A DNA stretch of 64,000 nt from Candidatus Heimdallarchaeota archaeon (lineage in GTDB: Archaea > Asgardarchaeota > Heimdallarchaeia > JABLTI01): assembly GCA_019058165.1 (NCBI GenBank), contig JAHLVZ010000003.1, forward strand, positions 1 to 64,000, given 5' to 3'. Position numbers and translations under genes: made by a program. Position 1 is the first letter of the stretch; each line of letters starts with the position of its first letter. Positions 9,055-18,052 of this stretch are shown in pieces. The notes under the pieces were generated by a model. That model was not told the DNA's origin, did no database searches, and saw only the letters and a list, made by a program, of their open reading frames with translations.

Positions 9055-9906
9055 TTATAGTATAGATAATCCTTGTTTTTTTGCTTTTCTTTCAACGGGT
9101 ATTAGTAGTAATCTTGCTACAATGAAATATAATATTGTCAAAGCACCAAGGATTACAAATTCTTGCCAAACAGGTAGAAGCGTAATGTATTTTTCACCGA
9201 ACATGAAATGCCGCATCAAATCAAAGTTATATGTGAATGGAAAAGCAAGTGTAAGATATTTCATTGCTGTTCCAAATCCTTGATGTAAAACCATAAATCC
9301 TTGAACAGGTAAGAATGCTCCAAATAAAAACTGAATTAGTTGATGTGTTGTGGTAATTAGTAATCTTGCTTGTCTATACATAATAGCTAGCATGCCAAAA
9401 TAGATGCCTACAGAGACATTTGAAATCATTGCTAGGAGGGCAACTAATAATGTAAAACCAATAACTGCAAAATTGGTTAAAGCACCAGCTAACCATAATG
9501 TTAGGATATAGAGAGGGATAAAGAAGATGAAACTAATGATTCCTCTTGCGATAGAAGTTGAAAGCAAGTAGCCCATACGTGATGAAGGAGAGACGAAAAC
9601 TGCTTCCAATGTTCCATAATGAATATCTTCTTCTATTCTATTTAATGGAGCCCAAGTAGCAATGCTTGAGAACAATTGAATGATTGATCCTGTCATCATA
9701 AAGAGAAAAAGATCTTCTTCATTTAATCCAATTCGAGCTAAAACTTCAGGGCTAAAATAATAAGCTCCACCAATTATAGCGAAACCCAGAATTAATGAGA
9801 CAATTTCCAGCAACATTCCTGTAAAGAATGCTCTGTATCTCATGTAGGTTTTCATGTCCCTCCAAACGCCTTTGAAGATAACTCTTGTGCTGTGTTGTAT
9901 ACTCAT
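9055..9906 (-). CDS. ABC-2 type transporter permease
   Basis: 283 residues with six membrane segments in the ABC-2 pattern. The conserved cytoplasmic stretch WAPLNRIEEDIHYGTLEAVFVSPSS, which contacts the ATPase, is clear. It is the third gene of a minus-strand operon (ATPase, permease, permease) and is paralogous to the permease just upstream; the two probably form a heterodimer. The export substrate is unknown; drug, lipid or polysaccharide export are the usual roles of the family. Confidence 0.88.
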   Translation of the reverse strand: MSIQHSTRVIFKGVWRDMKTYMRYRAFFTGMLLEIVSLILGFAIIGGAYYFSPEVLARIGLNEEDLFLFMMTGSIIQLFSSIATWAPLNRIEEDIHYGTLEAVFVSPSSRMGYLLSTSIARGIISFIFFIPLYILTLWLAGALTNFAVIGFTLLVALLAMISNVSVGIYFGMLAIMYRQARLLITTTHQLIQFLFGAFLPVQGFMVLHQGFGTAMKYLTLAFPFTYNFDLMRHFMFGEKYITLLPVWQEFVILGALTILYFIVARLLLIPVERKAKKQGLSIL

Positions 9907-9918
9907 TTTCTTGTCCTC

Positions 9919-10791
9919 CTAAAGTATTGATAATCCATTTTGTTTTGCTTTCTTTTCTACATGCTTTAGCAAGAAATATGCTAAAAACACAAAAAAAAGA
10001 GATGAAGCAGCAAGCAAAACATATTCCAACCAAACAGGGAATAAGGTAATATAAACATCTCCAAACATATAGAATCTGAACAGATCATAACAGTAGGTGT
10101 AGGGGAATATTTGTGCAATATTTTTCAAGATTAATCCCCCAGTTTTATTTATCCCAATGAAGGCTTGAACAGGAACAAAGGCTCCACACATGAATTGGAA
10201 AATATTAGCAAGAAAAATTGCAATTGGTTGTATTCTTCTAATCAATATTGCAAGCATAGCGAAGAATAGTCCAAAAGAAATCATACTAATTATAGTTAAA
10301 AGAACAATGAGAAAAGTTGTTCCCACAATGTAACCATCAGTAAGAACTCCATGAACTCCAAGTATAATTAAATAAGAGGGTACGAAGAATAGGAGATTCA
10401 ACAGGGAATCCGCTATTGTTGGAGATAGAAGATAGGCAATTCTGCTTGTTGGAGTAACAAAAACTGCTTCCAATGTTCCGTAATGAATATCTTGTTGTAC
10501 TCTTTGCATCGGAGCCCATAATGCAGTGCTATCAAATGTACTGAGAGCAATTCCACCTGCAAAGAACACAAAGACTTGTGTGCTCAAAATACCAGTTTCA
10601 GAGGTAGTTGTAGGGTTGAAATTTAGGATAACACCGAAAATATATGCTGCTCCTAATCCAATCGTCATATTCATGAGCCAACCAATGAGTCTTAGCTTAT
10701 ATCTTCGAATATTCACCAAGTCTCGCCAGATGCCTTTTCCAAGTACTCTCATAGAACTATTGAAAGCGATTCTTATATTTTGAACAGACAA
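9919..10791 (-). CDS. ABC-2 type transporter permease
   Basis: 290 residues, six membrane segments, with the same core as its neighbour (WAPMQRVQQDIHYGTLEAV). It starts 3 bases after the ATPase gene ends and stops 13 bases before the second permease starts, so the three genes form one transcript. It is the second half of a likely heterodimeric membrane channel. Both permeases end in the same short signature (KKAKQNGLSIL and KKAKKQGLSIL), which supports a recent tandem duplication. Confidence 0.88.
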   Translation of the reverse strand: MSVQNIRIAFNSSMRVLGKGIWRDLVNIRRYKLRLIGWLMNMTIGLGAAYIFGVILNFNPTTTSETGILSTQVFVFFAGGIALSTFDSTALWAPMQRVQQDIHYGTLEAVFVTPTSRIAYLLSPTIADSLLNLLFFVPSYLIILGVHGVLTDGYIVGTTFLIVLLTIISMISFGLFFAMLAILIRRIQPIAIFLANIFQFMCGAFVPVQAFIGINKTGGLILKNIAQIFPYTYCYDLFRFYMFGDVYITLFPVWLEYVLLAASSLFFVFLAYFLLKHVEKKAKQNGLSIL

Positions 10792-10793
10792 AA

Positions 10794-11771
10794 CTATACC
10801 TCCAGATCAACTTTCTTATCACAGAATTTCAAGAAAACATCTTCTAATGATGCTGTTCGATAAGAAATAACAGGATTGATTCCAAACTTTCTACAGGTTT
10901 CCATAACCGCTTCAAAGGCTTGTGAACTATTACTCACAGGCATCCTTAGATACCCATTATCTTGTTGAACTTCTAATACAGATTCGATGGAAGCAACTTC
11001 CTGTAAAAATTCCGGTGAAGCAATATCTGTAGATCGTAATCGTATCTCGAGGAGCTGAATATTCAAGTCATCCATTAATTTCTGAGGAGTATCAATAGCA
11101 ACTACTTTTCCTTCGTAGATAATCGCAACACGATCACATAATTCTTCAATTTCAGACATGATTTGTGAAGTTATGATGACAGTTTTTCCTTTATTCTTAG
11201 CATAATCCTTTACGAAGTTTCGTATCTTCTTTGCTGCTATGGGATCTAATCCTTTGCTAATTTCATCTGCAAAGACTAAATCAGGATTGTGTAGAAAACC
11301 ACGCATAACAACAATCGCTTGTTTTTGTCCTCCAGATAGCTTCATAACTTCTTTTTCAAAAATTTCATGGTTATCATAAATTTTCTTGAATTCTTCCAAT
11401 TGAACCAAAAAATCATCTTTACTCATATTGTATAACGCTGCAAAGAATTCCAAGTTTTCTTTACCTGTTAACCGAGCATATGTTGAACGCTCAGAATCTT
11501 GACCGATATACCCAATTCGTTTCCTAATATCCTTTTCTTGTTTTTCAATGTCCATTCCTAGAACAGTGACCTCTCCTTCTGTTTTACCAAGTAACGTAGA
11601 ACAAATTTTGATGAGAGTAGTTTTCCCAGCTCCATTAGGACCAAGTATACCAAAAATTTCTCCGCTTTTAACCTGTAAATCTAATCCCTTTAATGCCTCT
11701 GTTTGTTTCTTTCTACTTTTATACGTCTTCTTAACATCTTTCACTTCTAAAGCATACATATCATTCACCAA
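10794..11771 (-). CDS. ABC transporter ATP-binding protein (DrrA/CcmA type)
   Basis: 325 residues. Walker A is GPNGAGKTT, the signature is LSGGQKQ, Walker B is PDLVFADE with the catalytic Glu, and the D-loop reads SKGLD. The C-terminal extension (about 230-325) is the usual DUF4162-like tail of exporter ATPases. It is first in the operon with two permeases. The start is at 11771 or the in-frame ATG at 11759. A TATA box at 11796-11805 lies about 25 bases upstream, so the mRNA is probably leaderless. Confidence 0.9.
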   Translation of the reverse strand: MVNDMYALEVKDVKKTYKSRKKQTEALKGLDLQVKSGEIFGILGPNGAGKTTLIKICSTLLGKTEGEVTVLGMDIEKQEKDIRKRIGYIGQDSERSTYARLTGKENLEFFAALYNMSKDDFLVQLEEFKKIYDNHEIFEKEVMKLSGGQKQAIVVMRGFLHNPDLVFADEISKGLDPIAAKKIRNFVKDYAKNKGKTVIITSQIMSEIEELCDRVAIIYEGKVVAIDTPQKLMDDLNIQLLEIRLRSTDIASPEFLQEVASIESVLEVQQDNGYLRMPVSNSSQAFEAVMETCRKFGINPVISYRTASLEDVFLKFCDKKVDLEV

Positions 11772-11795
11772 TCTGCTAAATTAAAAGATTAGAAC

Positions 11796-11866
11796 TTTAT
11801 ATAAAAGGCAAATTCACAGTTCGAAGACTCAAAATGAGACCACATCTTGTGAGGTCACAACATGTG
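11796..11866 (-). promoter_or_regulatory. ABC-operon promoter with 26-base palindrome upstream
   Basis: TTTATATAAA at 11796-11805 is a TATA box about 25 bases before the ATPase start. About 36 bases further upstream, CACATCTTGTGA (11841-11852) and TCACAACATGTG (11855-11866) form an inverted repeat with 11 of 12 pairs matching around GG. The position fits an activator or repressor site for the exporter operon. The cognate regulator is unknown. Confidence 0.5.
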
Positions 11867-11884
11867 ACTAATGAAGAATATTTG

Positions 11885-11920
11885 AGAAAAAAAAGGAAAA
11901 TTAACACCTTAAGTGTTAAT
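11885..11920 (-). terminator. hairpin plus T-run terminator after the TTGSI surface protein
   Basis: On the minus strand, TTAACAC and GTGTTAA pair around a short loop (11901-11920), followed by a T-rich run (complement of the A-run at 11887-11894). It overlaps the end of the surface-protein gene, and archaeal terminators often end in such T-runs. Confidence 0.5.
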
Positions 11921-12877
11921 TTAAGATGCTTCAATGCTTCCTGTAGTAGTATCTAGATCGAAAATGTATTTTATTAATTCACCAGAATACCCAGTTGATT
12001 CGTACAAGTTTCCTCCACCAGGAAGAGTAATACTACCTGTTGTAGTTTGAGCCGTTATTCTAATTCCAAAATCAGTCTCAGCCAAGGTGTATAGAAGATC
12101 AATTGAACCTGTAGTAGTTCCAACATTAAAGGTTGCAGTATAATTATCTGCAGGAATAGCAACTTGATCTACTGTTAAATCAATTGAGCCAGTTGTTGTG
12201 TCTATTGTCCAGACTATATCATCTACAAATTTGACTTCTTGTGAAATTACATCTATACTTCCAGTAGTTGTTTCTAAACTTACTGTAGAAGTATTTAGAA
12301 ATGTGTTATCACCAAAATCAGCTGTTACTGATCCAGTGGTTACTAAGACATCAAGCATTCTAATTTCGCTTTCAGTTAGGGAATCAAAATCTAAATTGAT
12401 ACTACCAGTAGTAACTTCTAAATTGTAATCTACAATAGCATCCGGATTGATTTTTATGAATAATTTTTGATAATATGCACTTTTGTTTGCCCATTGCCAA
12501 GTAACTTCACCTGATTCAAAAGAGATAAGCACCTTACCTCCTGCAGTAGAGTCTGTAAAATTAACAGCATCTGTTATTGTGGCTTCAGATCTACCCCAGA
12601 ACTCTAATCTTGCTTCCATTAATGATGTAAGTGTATCATCGTTTTCTATCTCAATACTTCCTACAGTGTTGTCAATAGTTAATGTGAGATTAAGATTAGC
12701 TGTGGAAGCATATGTATAATTTGTTTCGCCAATTAATGTAAAAGGTCCTCCTCGAGTTACGAAAACTGCTACTACACCACCAATTATTGCTAAAACAAGC
12801 ACAATTATTATTATTAATCCAACTTGTCCATTTGTATTATTTTTCAGTTTGTTGAATTGTTTTTTCAAAATTACCAA
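11921..12877 (-). CDS. membrane-anchored surface protein with TTGSI repeats (DUF4097-like)
   Basis: 318 residues. After a short basic N-terminus, one membrane helix (about 20-42) anchors a long outer domain. That domain carries the motif TTGSI or a close variant about eight times, spaced roughly 20-35 residues apart (VTTGSINLD, TTTGSIDVI, TTTGSIDLT). This is the signature of DUF4097/putative-adhesin beta-helix proteins, where each repeat forms one turn. The last TTGSI lies at the very C-terminus. Binding partner unknown. Confidence 0.75.
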   Translation of the reverse strand: MVILKKQFNKLKNNTNGQVGLIIIIVLVLAIIGGVVAVFVTRGGPFTLIGETNYTYASTANLNLTLTIDNTVGSIEIENDDTLTSLMEARLEFWGRSEATITDAVNFTDSTAGGKVLISFESGEVTWQWANKSAYYQKLFIKINPDAIVDYNLEVTTGSINLDFDSLTESEIRMLDVLVTTGSVTADFGDNTFLNTSTVSLETTTGSIDVISQEVKFVDDIVWTIDTTTGSIDLTVDQVAIPADNYTATFNVGTTTGSIDLLYTLAETDFGIRITAQTTTGSITLPGGGNLYESTGYSGELIKYIFDLDTTTGSIEAS

Positions 12878-13016
12878 CTCTAGAAATAATAATTGTTACT
12901 AACATTTCGCTTTATAAAACAGTTCCTTTTAATTTTCTAAGGTAAGAACGATTTGTTAGAATTATATTACTAAGTAGAATTCTTTTTTAATAGGAAAAAA
13001 TTAACAAAAATTCATT

Positions 13017-14408
13017 ATGAAGGATTATACACATAAATTGTTGGATAAACTAGACCTTGGTCCGGGTGGTTTTGCGGATATTCGTTTTCAAAATTCTGAA
13101 ACCTTATTTATGCATATTCAGAATGGTGTAACTCAGGAAACCACCTCCACTCGCATGGGAGGATCATCTGCTCGAGCTTTGGTCAAAGGAGCATGGGGTT
13201 TTAGTTCGACAGCCGAGGTTACTAAAGAATCTCTTCAAGATATTCTGAAATCTGCCGTCTCAATGGCAAAAGTTGCTTCTGCTAAAATTAAAGAACCTCG
13301 GAAAGTTGATTCAAATTTTGCAACTCAAGGGACAGCGAAATTAAAAATGGATGTTGATCCAAAGGATATCTCCATTGAAGATAAGATCAAAATTGCTCAA
13401 GATTATGAAAAAAGCATTAGAGAAGTTGATAAGCGAATCGCGACTGCAACAAGTCGTTATGGTGAGACTGTTAGTTCTGAAACTATTCTTAATACAAATG
13501 GAACTGATGTAACCACAGAAAGCGGTGTTTTTCGTCTAATTGGAGGAGCAGTTAGTCGAGAAGGCGATCTTCAACAAAGGGTATCTGATGACGTTGCTTC
13601 TTCTGAAGGAATAAAATCCATTTTGGAATTTAATGCCATAGAAAGAGGGGCAAAAGTCGGAGAGAAAGCAATTGAACTTCTTTCAGCTGAAAAACCATTG
13701 AGCGGAAAAATGAATTTAATCATGGATCCGAGTCTAGTTGGAGTGTTCATTCACGAAGCTTTTGGCCACGCGTGCGAAGCTGATGGAATTATTACTAAAA
13801 GATCAATTTTACATGATAAAATGAACAAAAAAGTGGGAATCGAAGAAATTTCTGTAACTGATGATCCAACCCTTCTTGGATTGCGAGGTAGTTTTGCTTA
13901 TGATTCTGAGGGAACTAAAGCTCGTCCTCGAAAACTTGTTAATAAGGGTGTTTTAACTGAATTCTTCCATACTCTCGAGACAGCAACTATTCTTGGTCAT
14001 GAACCAAATGGTTCTGGTAGAGCTATGGATTTCAAAAGTCCTCCTTTAGCTAGAATGGGGAATACTTTCGTAGAATCTGGGGACAAAACCATGGATGAAC
14101 TATTTGAAATCATCGGTGAGGGAATGTTCTTGGAATTTTCTTACGGAGGATATGTTAATCCAGCCAAAGGTCAATTCATGTTCTCTGCACAGAATGGATA
14201 TATCATAAAAGATGGCAAGAAAGGCCCATTAACTCAGAATGTTTCTATGTCAGGAATGATAATGGAAGTTCTCACAAATACTATTGGCGTTGGTAAGGAT
14301 CAATCACCAGCTTTCAATGGTTCATGCGGTAAATTTGGTCAATGGATTCCAGTTACCGGCGGAGGTCCCGCTTTAGCAGTTAAAGACCTAGTAGTTGGTG
14401 GAAGATAG
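13017..14408 (+). CDS. tldD: metalloprotease TldD
   Basis: 463 residues, full length for TldD. The zinc site HEAFGH (His246, Glu247, His251) followed by ACEAD is the TldD active-site motif, and the glycine-rich C-terminal part (FGQWIPVTGGGPALAVKDLVVGG) is typical. TldD and TldE form a heterodimer that degrades unfolded peptides and matures some modified peptides in bacteria. The partner gene follows 11 bases downstream with a GGAGGA site between them. Confidence 0.92.
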   Translation: MKDYTHKLLDKLDLGPGGFADIRFQNSETLFMHIQNGVTQETTSTRMGGSSARALVKGAWGFSSTAEVTKESLQDILKSAVSMAKVASAKIKEPRKVDSNFATQGTAKLKMDVDPKDISIEDKIKIAQDYEKSIREVDKRIATATSRYGETVSSETILNTNGTDVTTESGVFRLIGGAVSREGDLQQRVSDDVASSEGIKSILEFNAIERGAKVGEKAIELLSAEKPLSGKMNLIMDPSLVGVFIHEAFGHACEADGIITKRSILHDKMNKKVGIEEISVTDDPTLLGLRGSFAYDSEGTKARPRKLVNKGVLTEFFHTLETATILGHEPNGSGRAMDFKSPPLARMGNTFVESGDKTMDELFEIIGEGMFLEFSYGGYVNPAKGQFMFSAQNGYIIKDGKKGPLTQNVSMSGMIMEVLTNTIGVGKDQSPAFNGSCGKFGQWIPVTGGGPALAVKDLVVGGR

Positions 14409-14419
14409 GAGGAAGAACA

Positions 14420-15763
14420 ATGACTAAAATAGACTTATTTGAAATTGCAGAAAAAGTAGTTAAAAATGCTCAAGTTTTGGGTGCTGAACACTCTGAAGTA
14501 GTCTTAGTACAAGGGGATCAGCTCAGCATTAACCTTGAAGAATCAAGTGTAGTTAAGGCTAATAGCAGAAGTAATACTGGTATTGGTATACGTGTTTTCG
14601 TAAACAATGCTGTAGGATTAGGTTCTTCGACACAATTTGATAAGACCATTCTTGATGCCATGACTTTTGATGCTGTTTCTTTAGCTAAAGCTAGTAATCC
14701 TGATCCTGACAATGCAGGTTTGGCTCTGCCACCTGATAAGTATCCAAAAGTTGCAGGTTTATTTGACAAAGAATTAGCTAGTTTGGAAAGCAGTAAACTC
14801 GTAGAGCTATCCATCCGCGCTTTAAATGCAGGATTAGAAGTAGATTCTGCTTTTAACGTATCTGGAAGTGTAAATCTAACTGTGGGCAAAAAAATCATTG
14901 TGAATTCTAATGGTATCAATGTTAGCAGTGATGATACTTTCATGCAGATTTATCTTAATAACAAAATAACGAAGGATGATGATGTTGGTGTTGGATTTGA
15001 ATACCAATTTGGTCGTTCATTGGATGAATTTAACCCTGAAGAGGTTGGAAAAACTGCAGCTGATAAGGCTTTGAAAATGCTTGGAGGACAAAAAATAGAA
15101 ACTGGTCAATATCCATTTCTCCTCGATCAAAGAGCCACACGTGCTACACTCAATGGAATTGTTGGGCAAGGGGTTTCCGCATACAATATTACTCAAGGAA
15201 CAGCCTTTTTCGACGACCGTTTAGGTGAAGAGATTGCAAGTTCGGCGATCACAGTTGTAGATAATCCTCTCGAGAAAGGAGGGTATGGCAGCAGATTCTT
15301 TGACGACGAAGGCACACCTTGCCAAAAAACAACAATAGTAGAAAAAGGAATATTACTCTCATATCTAAGTGATGTTTATACAGCAAAGAAACTAGATATT
15401 CCTAATACTGGCAATGCTACAAAGCAAGGATACGAAGGAATTCCTCACCCAAGAATGAGTTTGGTACAAATAGAACCTGGTTCTGCAACAAAAGATGAAT
15501 TGTTCGCTGAGCTCGGTACCGGACTCTACCTTGAAAGTCCACTCATGGTACGAGGTGGTACTAATGTTAGCCAGCAAGTCGATGTTGGTTACTGGGTTGA
15601 AAACGGTGAAATCAAGTATCCAGTAAAGAATACCATGCTAGGGACTACAGTTTATGATGTTATGAAGAGTATAAAATTAGTTGGTAAGGAACTTCTCATT
15701 GAAGGTGGTATGAAATCACCAATGATTTTAATTGGTCCAACTAAATTCTCCGGTGGAAAATAA
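14420..15763 (+). CDS. pmbA: TldE/PmbA, non-catalytic partner of TldD
   Basis: 447 residues homologous to TldD in overall plan but without the HExxxH zinc motif, as expected for TldE/PmbA. Family segments include TGIGIRVFVNNAVGLGSST near the N-terminus and YLSDVYTAKKL with NTGNAT in the C-terminal half. It is co-transcribed with tldD (11-base gap). The two subunits should form a chamber in which peptides reach the TldD zinc site. Confidence 0.9.
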   Translation: MTKIDLFEIAEKVVKNAQVLGAEHSEVVLVQGDQLSINLEESSVVKANSRSNTGIGIRVFVNNAVGLGSSTQFDKTILDAMTFDAVSLAKASNPDPDNAGLALPPDKYPKVAGLFDKELASLESSKLVELSIRALNAGLEVDSAFNVSGSVNLTVGKKIIVNSNGINVSSDDTFMQIYLNNKITKDDDVGVGFEYQFGRSLDEFNPEEVGKTAADKALKMLGGQKIETGQYPFLLDQRATRATLNGIVGQGVSAYNITQGTAFFDDRLGEEIASSAITVVDNPLEKGGYGSRFFDDEGTPCQKTTIVEKGILLSYLSDVYTAKKLDIPNTGNATKQGYEGIPHPRMSLVQIEPGSATKDELFAELGTGLYLESPLMVRGGTNVSQQVDVGYWVENGEIKYPVKNTMLGTTVYDVMKSIKLVGKELLIEGGMKSPMILIGPTKFSGGK

Positions 15764-15853
15764 TCAATTATTTATTTTCCCCATTAATCTCCTTTTTTTT
15801 CTCCTTCAGCATTCACTTTCAAAATTAAAATTTCATCGATATTCTTTTCTTCC

Positions 15854-16957
15854 TTATCTCCAATCAAAGTAGAATGATTCAATTGTTTCCGGAATTGGTA
15901 TATTCTTCATATTAAAGATATCCAAGTCGATTATCTTCCCGAAGAAGAAGAATTTTGCTTTTTTCAAAGGTTTCATATCAAAATACGGGATATATGGTGT
16001 TTGCAAGCCATACCATCCAAGTTCGTCAGAAGTTTGACACAAATAATTGGCTAACTCACTTGCTTCTTTTGTATTCAATCGATGTATATGAACCATATCT
16101 AGCCAACCAAAAGGAAGCGTATTTCCCATACCTCCAAGGAGGAATTCCCATGCTAGCATGAAGCCTTTGACTTTCCCTTCTTCATCTTCATGCACAACAC
16201 AATTAACATTGGGATTTTTAAGCATCCATTGTAAGTCCTCTAGCTCTGGAACAATTGATAATTGATTTCGTTTTACTTGCTCTTGTATGATTTCAAACAT
16301 TTCTGGAGTATCTTTCTCCTGATATTTCCTGATTTGCTTAGAGCTGATTGTTTTGTACTTTTGATACATTTTAAAAACAAGTTTTTCATACCATCTTAAT
16401 CTGACCACAGTGGAGACTTTAGCTACATCAAAGGCTTTGATAACAAAATGTGTTAGAGTTACTACTTTATGCATAGGAATATTCATCTCTCTTGAGACGG
16501 CAGAAGAAACATCTATTCCATGTTGCTCTGGTTCATGAAAAGAAAATCCCCCATCATAATCTCTAGCAAGACCAACTTCAAATAATTTCTTCCCCATTCC
16601 TTTTGCTAATCCTTTCTTTTGATGTTGAGAATGAACGCACAACCATGAAGGAATTGCGAATTTGTATATTTTTCCATTAATGGAAAGATTGCGAGGAATT
16701 GCCCCTAAGAAACCAACAATTTGTCCTGTTGGTTTATGAATTGCTCTTATGAATAAATCCTTGTCAATTGAAGGAGCCCCATACATAGTGTTAAACGTCT
16801 CTTCTGAAAAAGCAACAGAAGCGCCTTCCTCTATAGCTGATTCATCACTTAAGAACGCTTGAGTAATTAGCTTTGAGAGCTCTGCAAAATTCTCTTTCTC
16901 AATTGTAAATTGCTCAATTTTGTACTCTGAAGCACTTGAAGTCAATTGTTCAACCAC
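15854..16957 (-). CDS. tandem-GNAT protein resembling eukaryotic N-myristoyltransferase
   Basis: 367 residues from a GTG start, with an AT-rich TATA-like stretch about 28 bases upstream. Two GNAT domains are fused as in N-myristoyltransferase (NMT). The first contains VGFLGAIPRN (81-90, compare VGFISAIPAN in NMT), WLCVH (105-109, compare FLCVH) and an acyl-CoA loop HQKKGLAKGMG. A linker leads to a second GNAT (IRKYQEKDTPEMFEIIQEQ, then CVVHEDEEGKVKGFMLAW). Near the end, LKKAKFFFFGKIIDLDIFNMK matches the NMT tail pattern. The C-terminus (FYFDWR) differs from the NMT tail whose carboxylate is catalytic. It could instead be another double-GNAT acyltransferase. Substrates are unknown. Confidence 0.65.
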   Translation of the reverse strand: MVEQLTSSASEYKIEQFTIEKENFAELSKLITQAFLSDESAIEEGASVAFSEETFNTMYGAPSIDKDLFIRAIHKPTGQIVGFLGAIPRNLSINGKIYKFAIPSWLCVHSQHQKKGLAKGMGKKLFEVGLARDYDGGFSFHEPEQHGIDVSSAVSREMNIPMHKVVTLTHFVIKAFDVAKVSTVVRLRWYEKLVFKMYQKYKTISSKQIRKYQEKDTPEMFEIIQEQVKRNQLSIVPELEDLQWMLKNPNVNCVVHEDEEGKVKGFMLAWEFLLGGMGNTLPFGWLDMVHIHRLNTKEASELANYLCQTSDELGWYGLQTPYIPYFDMKPLKKAKFFFFGKIIDLDIFNMKNIPIPETIESFYFDWR

Positions 16958-17032
16958 AAATTGATGATTTCTTCACTTCTTATTAAATTTGCTCAAAAAT
17001 GAAGGTCATTCAGAAAAACAAGAACTTGAATG

Positions 17033-18052
17033 TCAATTCAGGATATCTTTTCTTCTTCTATTTCTTAGTTTACAAATACTATACGATATTGAAAAAACTG
17101 TTAGAACTCCTACTATTAATAATAGATTAAAACCATCAACAGTGACTGATGTAGGATTACTAGGACAAAACTCTTCCCAACTTGGCCAACTTGTAATTGG
17201 TTCAATTGATCCACACCAAGCAATGTCAAATCCTGCTATAGTTTTTAGAATTCCAACAGCTTTAAGATTGTAACAATAACGAATACTATTTGGGCTCAAC
17301 CAATCGTCAAAAGATGGATTTGTTGGGTGATGAATTACCTCATAATCATCACCAAGAACAACTCTTCTGATTTCTTCACGATTAATAGCATATGAGATTA
17401 TTTTCCTTACAACTAAACCAAGTGTCTTTTCTGGATAGCCCGGTGCGTCTATTCGACTACCAATGATAGGTCTTACTTCTCGCATATTGAATATGATAAT
17501 TTCATATGAACTACGGTTATTTTTTTGAGTAAAAAGTGGTAAACAAGATAAGAGTTCATCCATCATATAGTGCTGCCATTCCCAACAAAGATTGATTCTT
17601 GCTTGTGAGTCATTTGGTTCCATTTGAGAACCAGTTTGAATATACCATTCATTCCTACCTGTTCCTAGTTCCGCATCCCAATCCATGTAGGTGCGGTAAC
17701 CAGCAAGATTTAAAGAACCATTTTCTGAATAAAGTTCTGGATTAAACGGATTATCAAAAGCGGAACATGGAAATTCTAATATTTCAAAATCTAAGTCTCG
17801 AAAAGCTATTAATCCTCCAAGGAAACCAATTTCTGACAAGTTAACATATTCTATAATAAGGTGAATGCCAATTCTTGCTAATTGTTGTTTTATCAAATTT
17901 AGGTAATCCAGATGTTTAGTTTTGTAACATTTAGCTTCTAAAAAAAATATTGGATCAATACTTTCAGTTTTTGGTATTGTACTTGGCACTAAACTTATTG
18001 TTACAACTAATGATAAGATAATAATAATTGATTTCTTGTTTTTCTGATTCAT
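17033..18052 (-). CDS. single-lobe, permuted family-5 solute-binding protein
   Basis: 339 residues: a signal peptide, a domain of about 270 residues and a C-terminal membrane helix before a basic tail. The first part (DYLNLIKQQLARIGIHL, ending near LPLFTQ) corresponds to the last part of OppA/DppA-type binding proteins. It is joined directly to LGLVVRKIISYAINREE and YNLKAVGILKTIAGFD, which normally precede it. The roughly 290 residues that form the other lobe in the full-length neighbours are absent. The ORF is intact, and its ATG overlaps the preceding gene's end by 4 bases. Ligand binding by one lobe alone is doubtful. Confidence 0.7.
   Translation of the reverse strand: MNQKNKKSIIIILSLVVTISLVPSTIPKTESIDPIFFLEAKCYKTKHLDYLNLIKQQLARIGIHLIIEYVNLSEIGFLGGLIAFRDLDFEILEFPCSAFDNPFNPELYSENGSLNLAGYRTYMDWDAELGTGRNEWYIQTGSQMEPNDSQARINLCWEWQHYMMDELLSCLPLFTQKNNRSSYEIIIFNMREVRPIIGSRIDAPGYPEKTLGLVVRKIISYAINREEIRRVVLGDDYEVIHHPTNPSFDDWLSPNSIRYCYNLKAVGILKTIAGFDIAWCGSIEPITSWPSWEEFCPSNPTSVTVDGFNLLLIVGVLTVFSISYSICKLRNRRRKDILN

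Noticed and set aside
9752-10033. Open frame overlapping the two permease genes on the same strand
   Set aside because: It spans the junction of two real genes in another frame and shows no recognisable domain.
11930-12680. Regularly spaced similar short sequences that might be a CRISPR array
   Set aside because: They are in frame, imperfect and encode the TTGSI protein repeats; spacers are not unique inserts and there are no cas genes.
14518-14943. 141-codon antisense frame within TldE
   Set aside because: Shadow of a conserved gene; low-complexity Leu/Ser composition and no start context.
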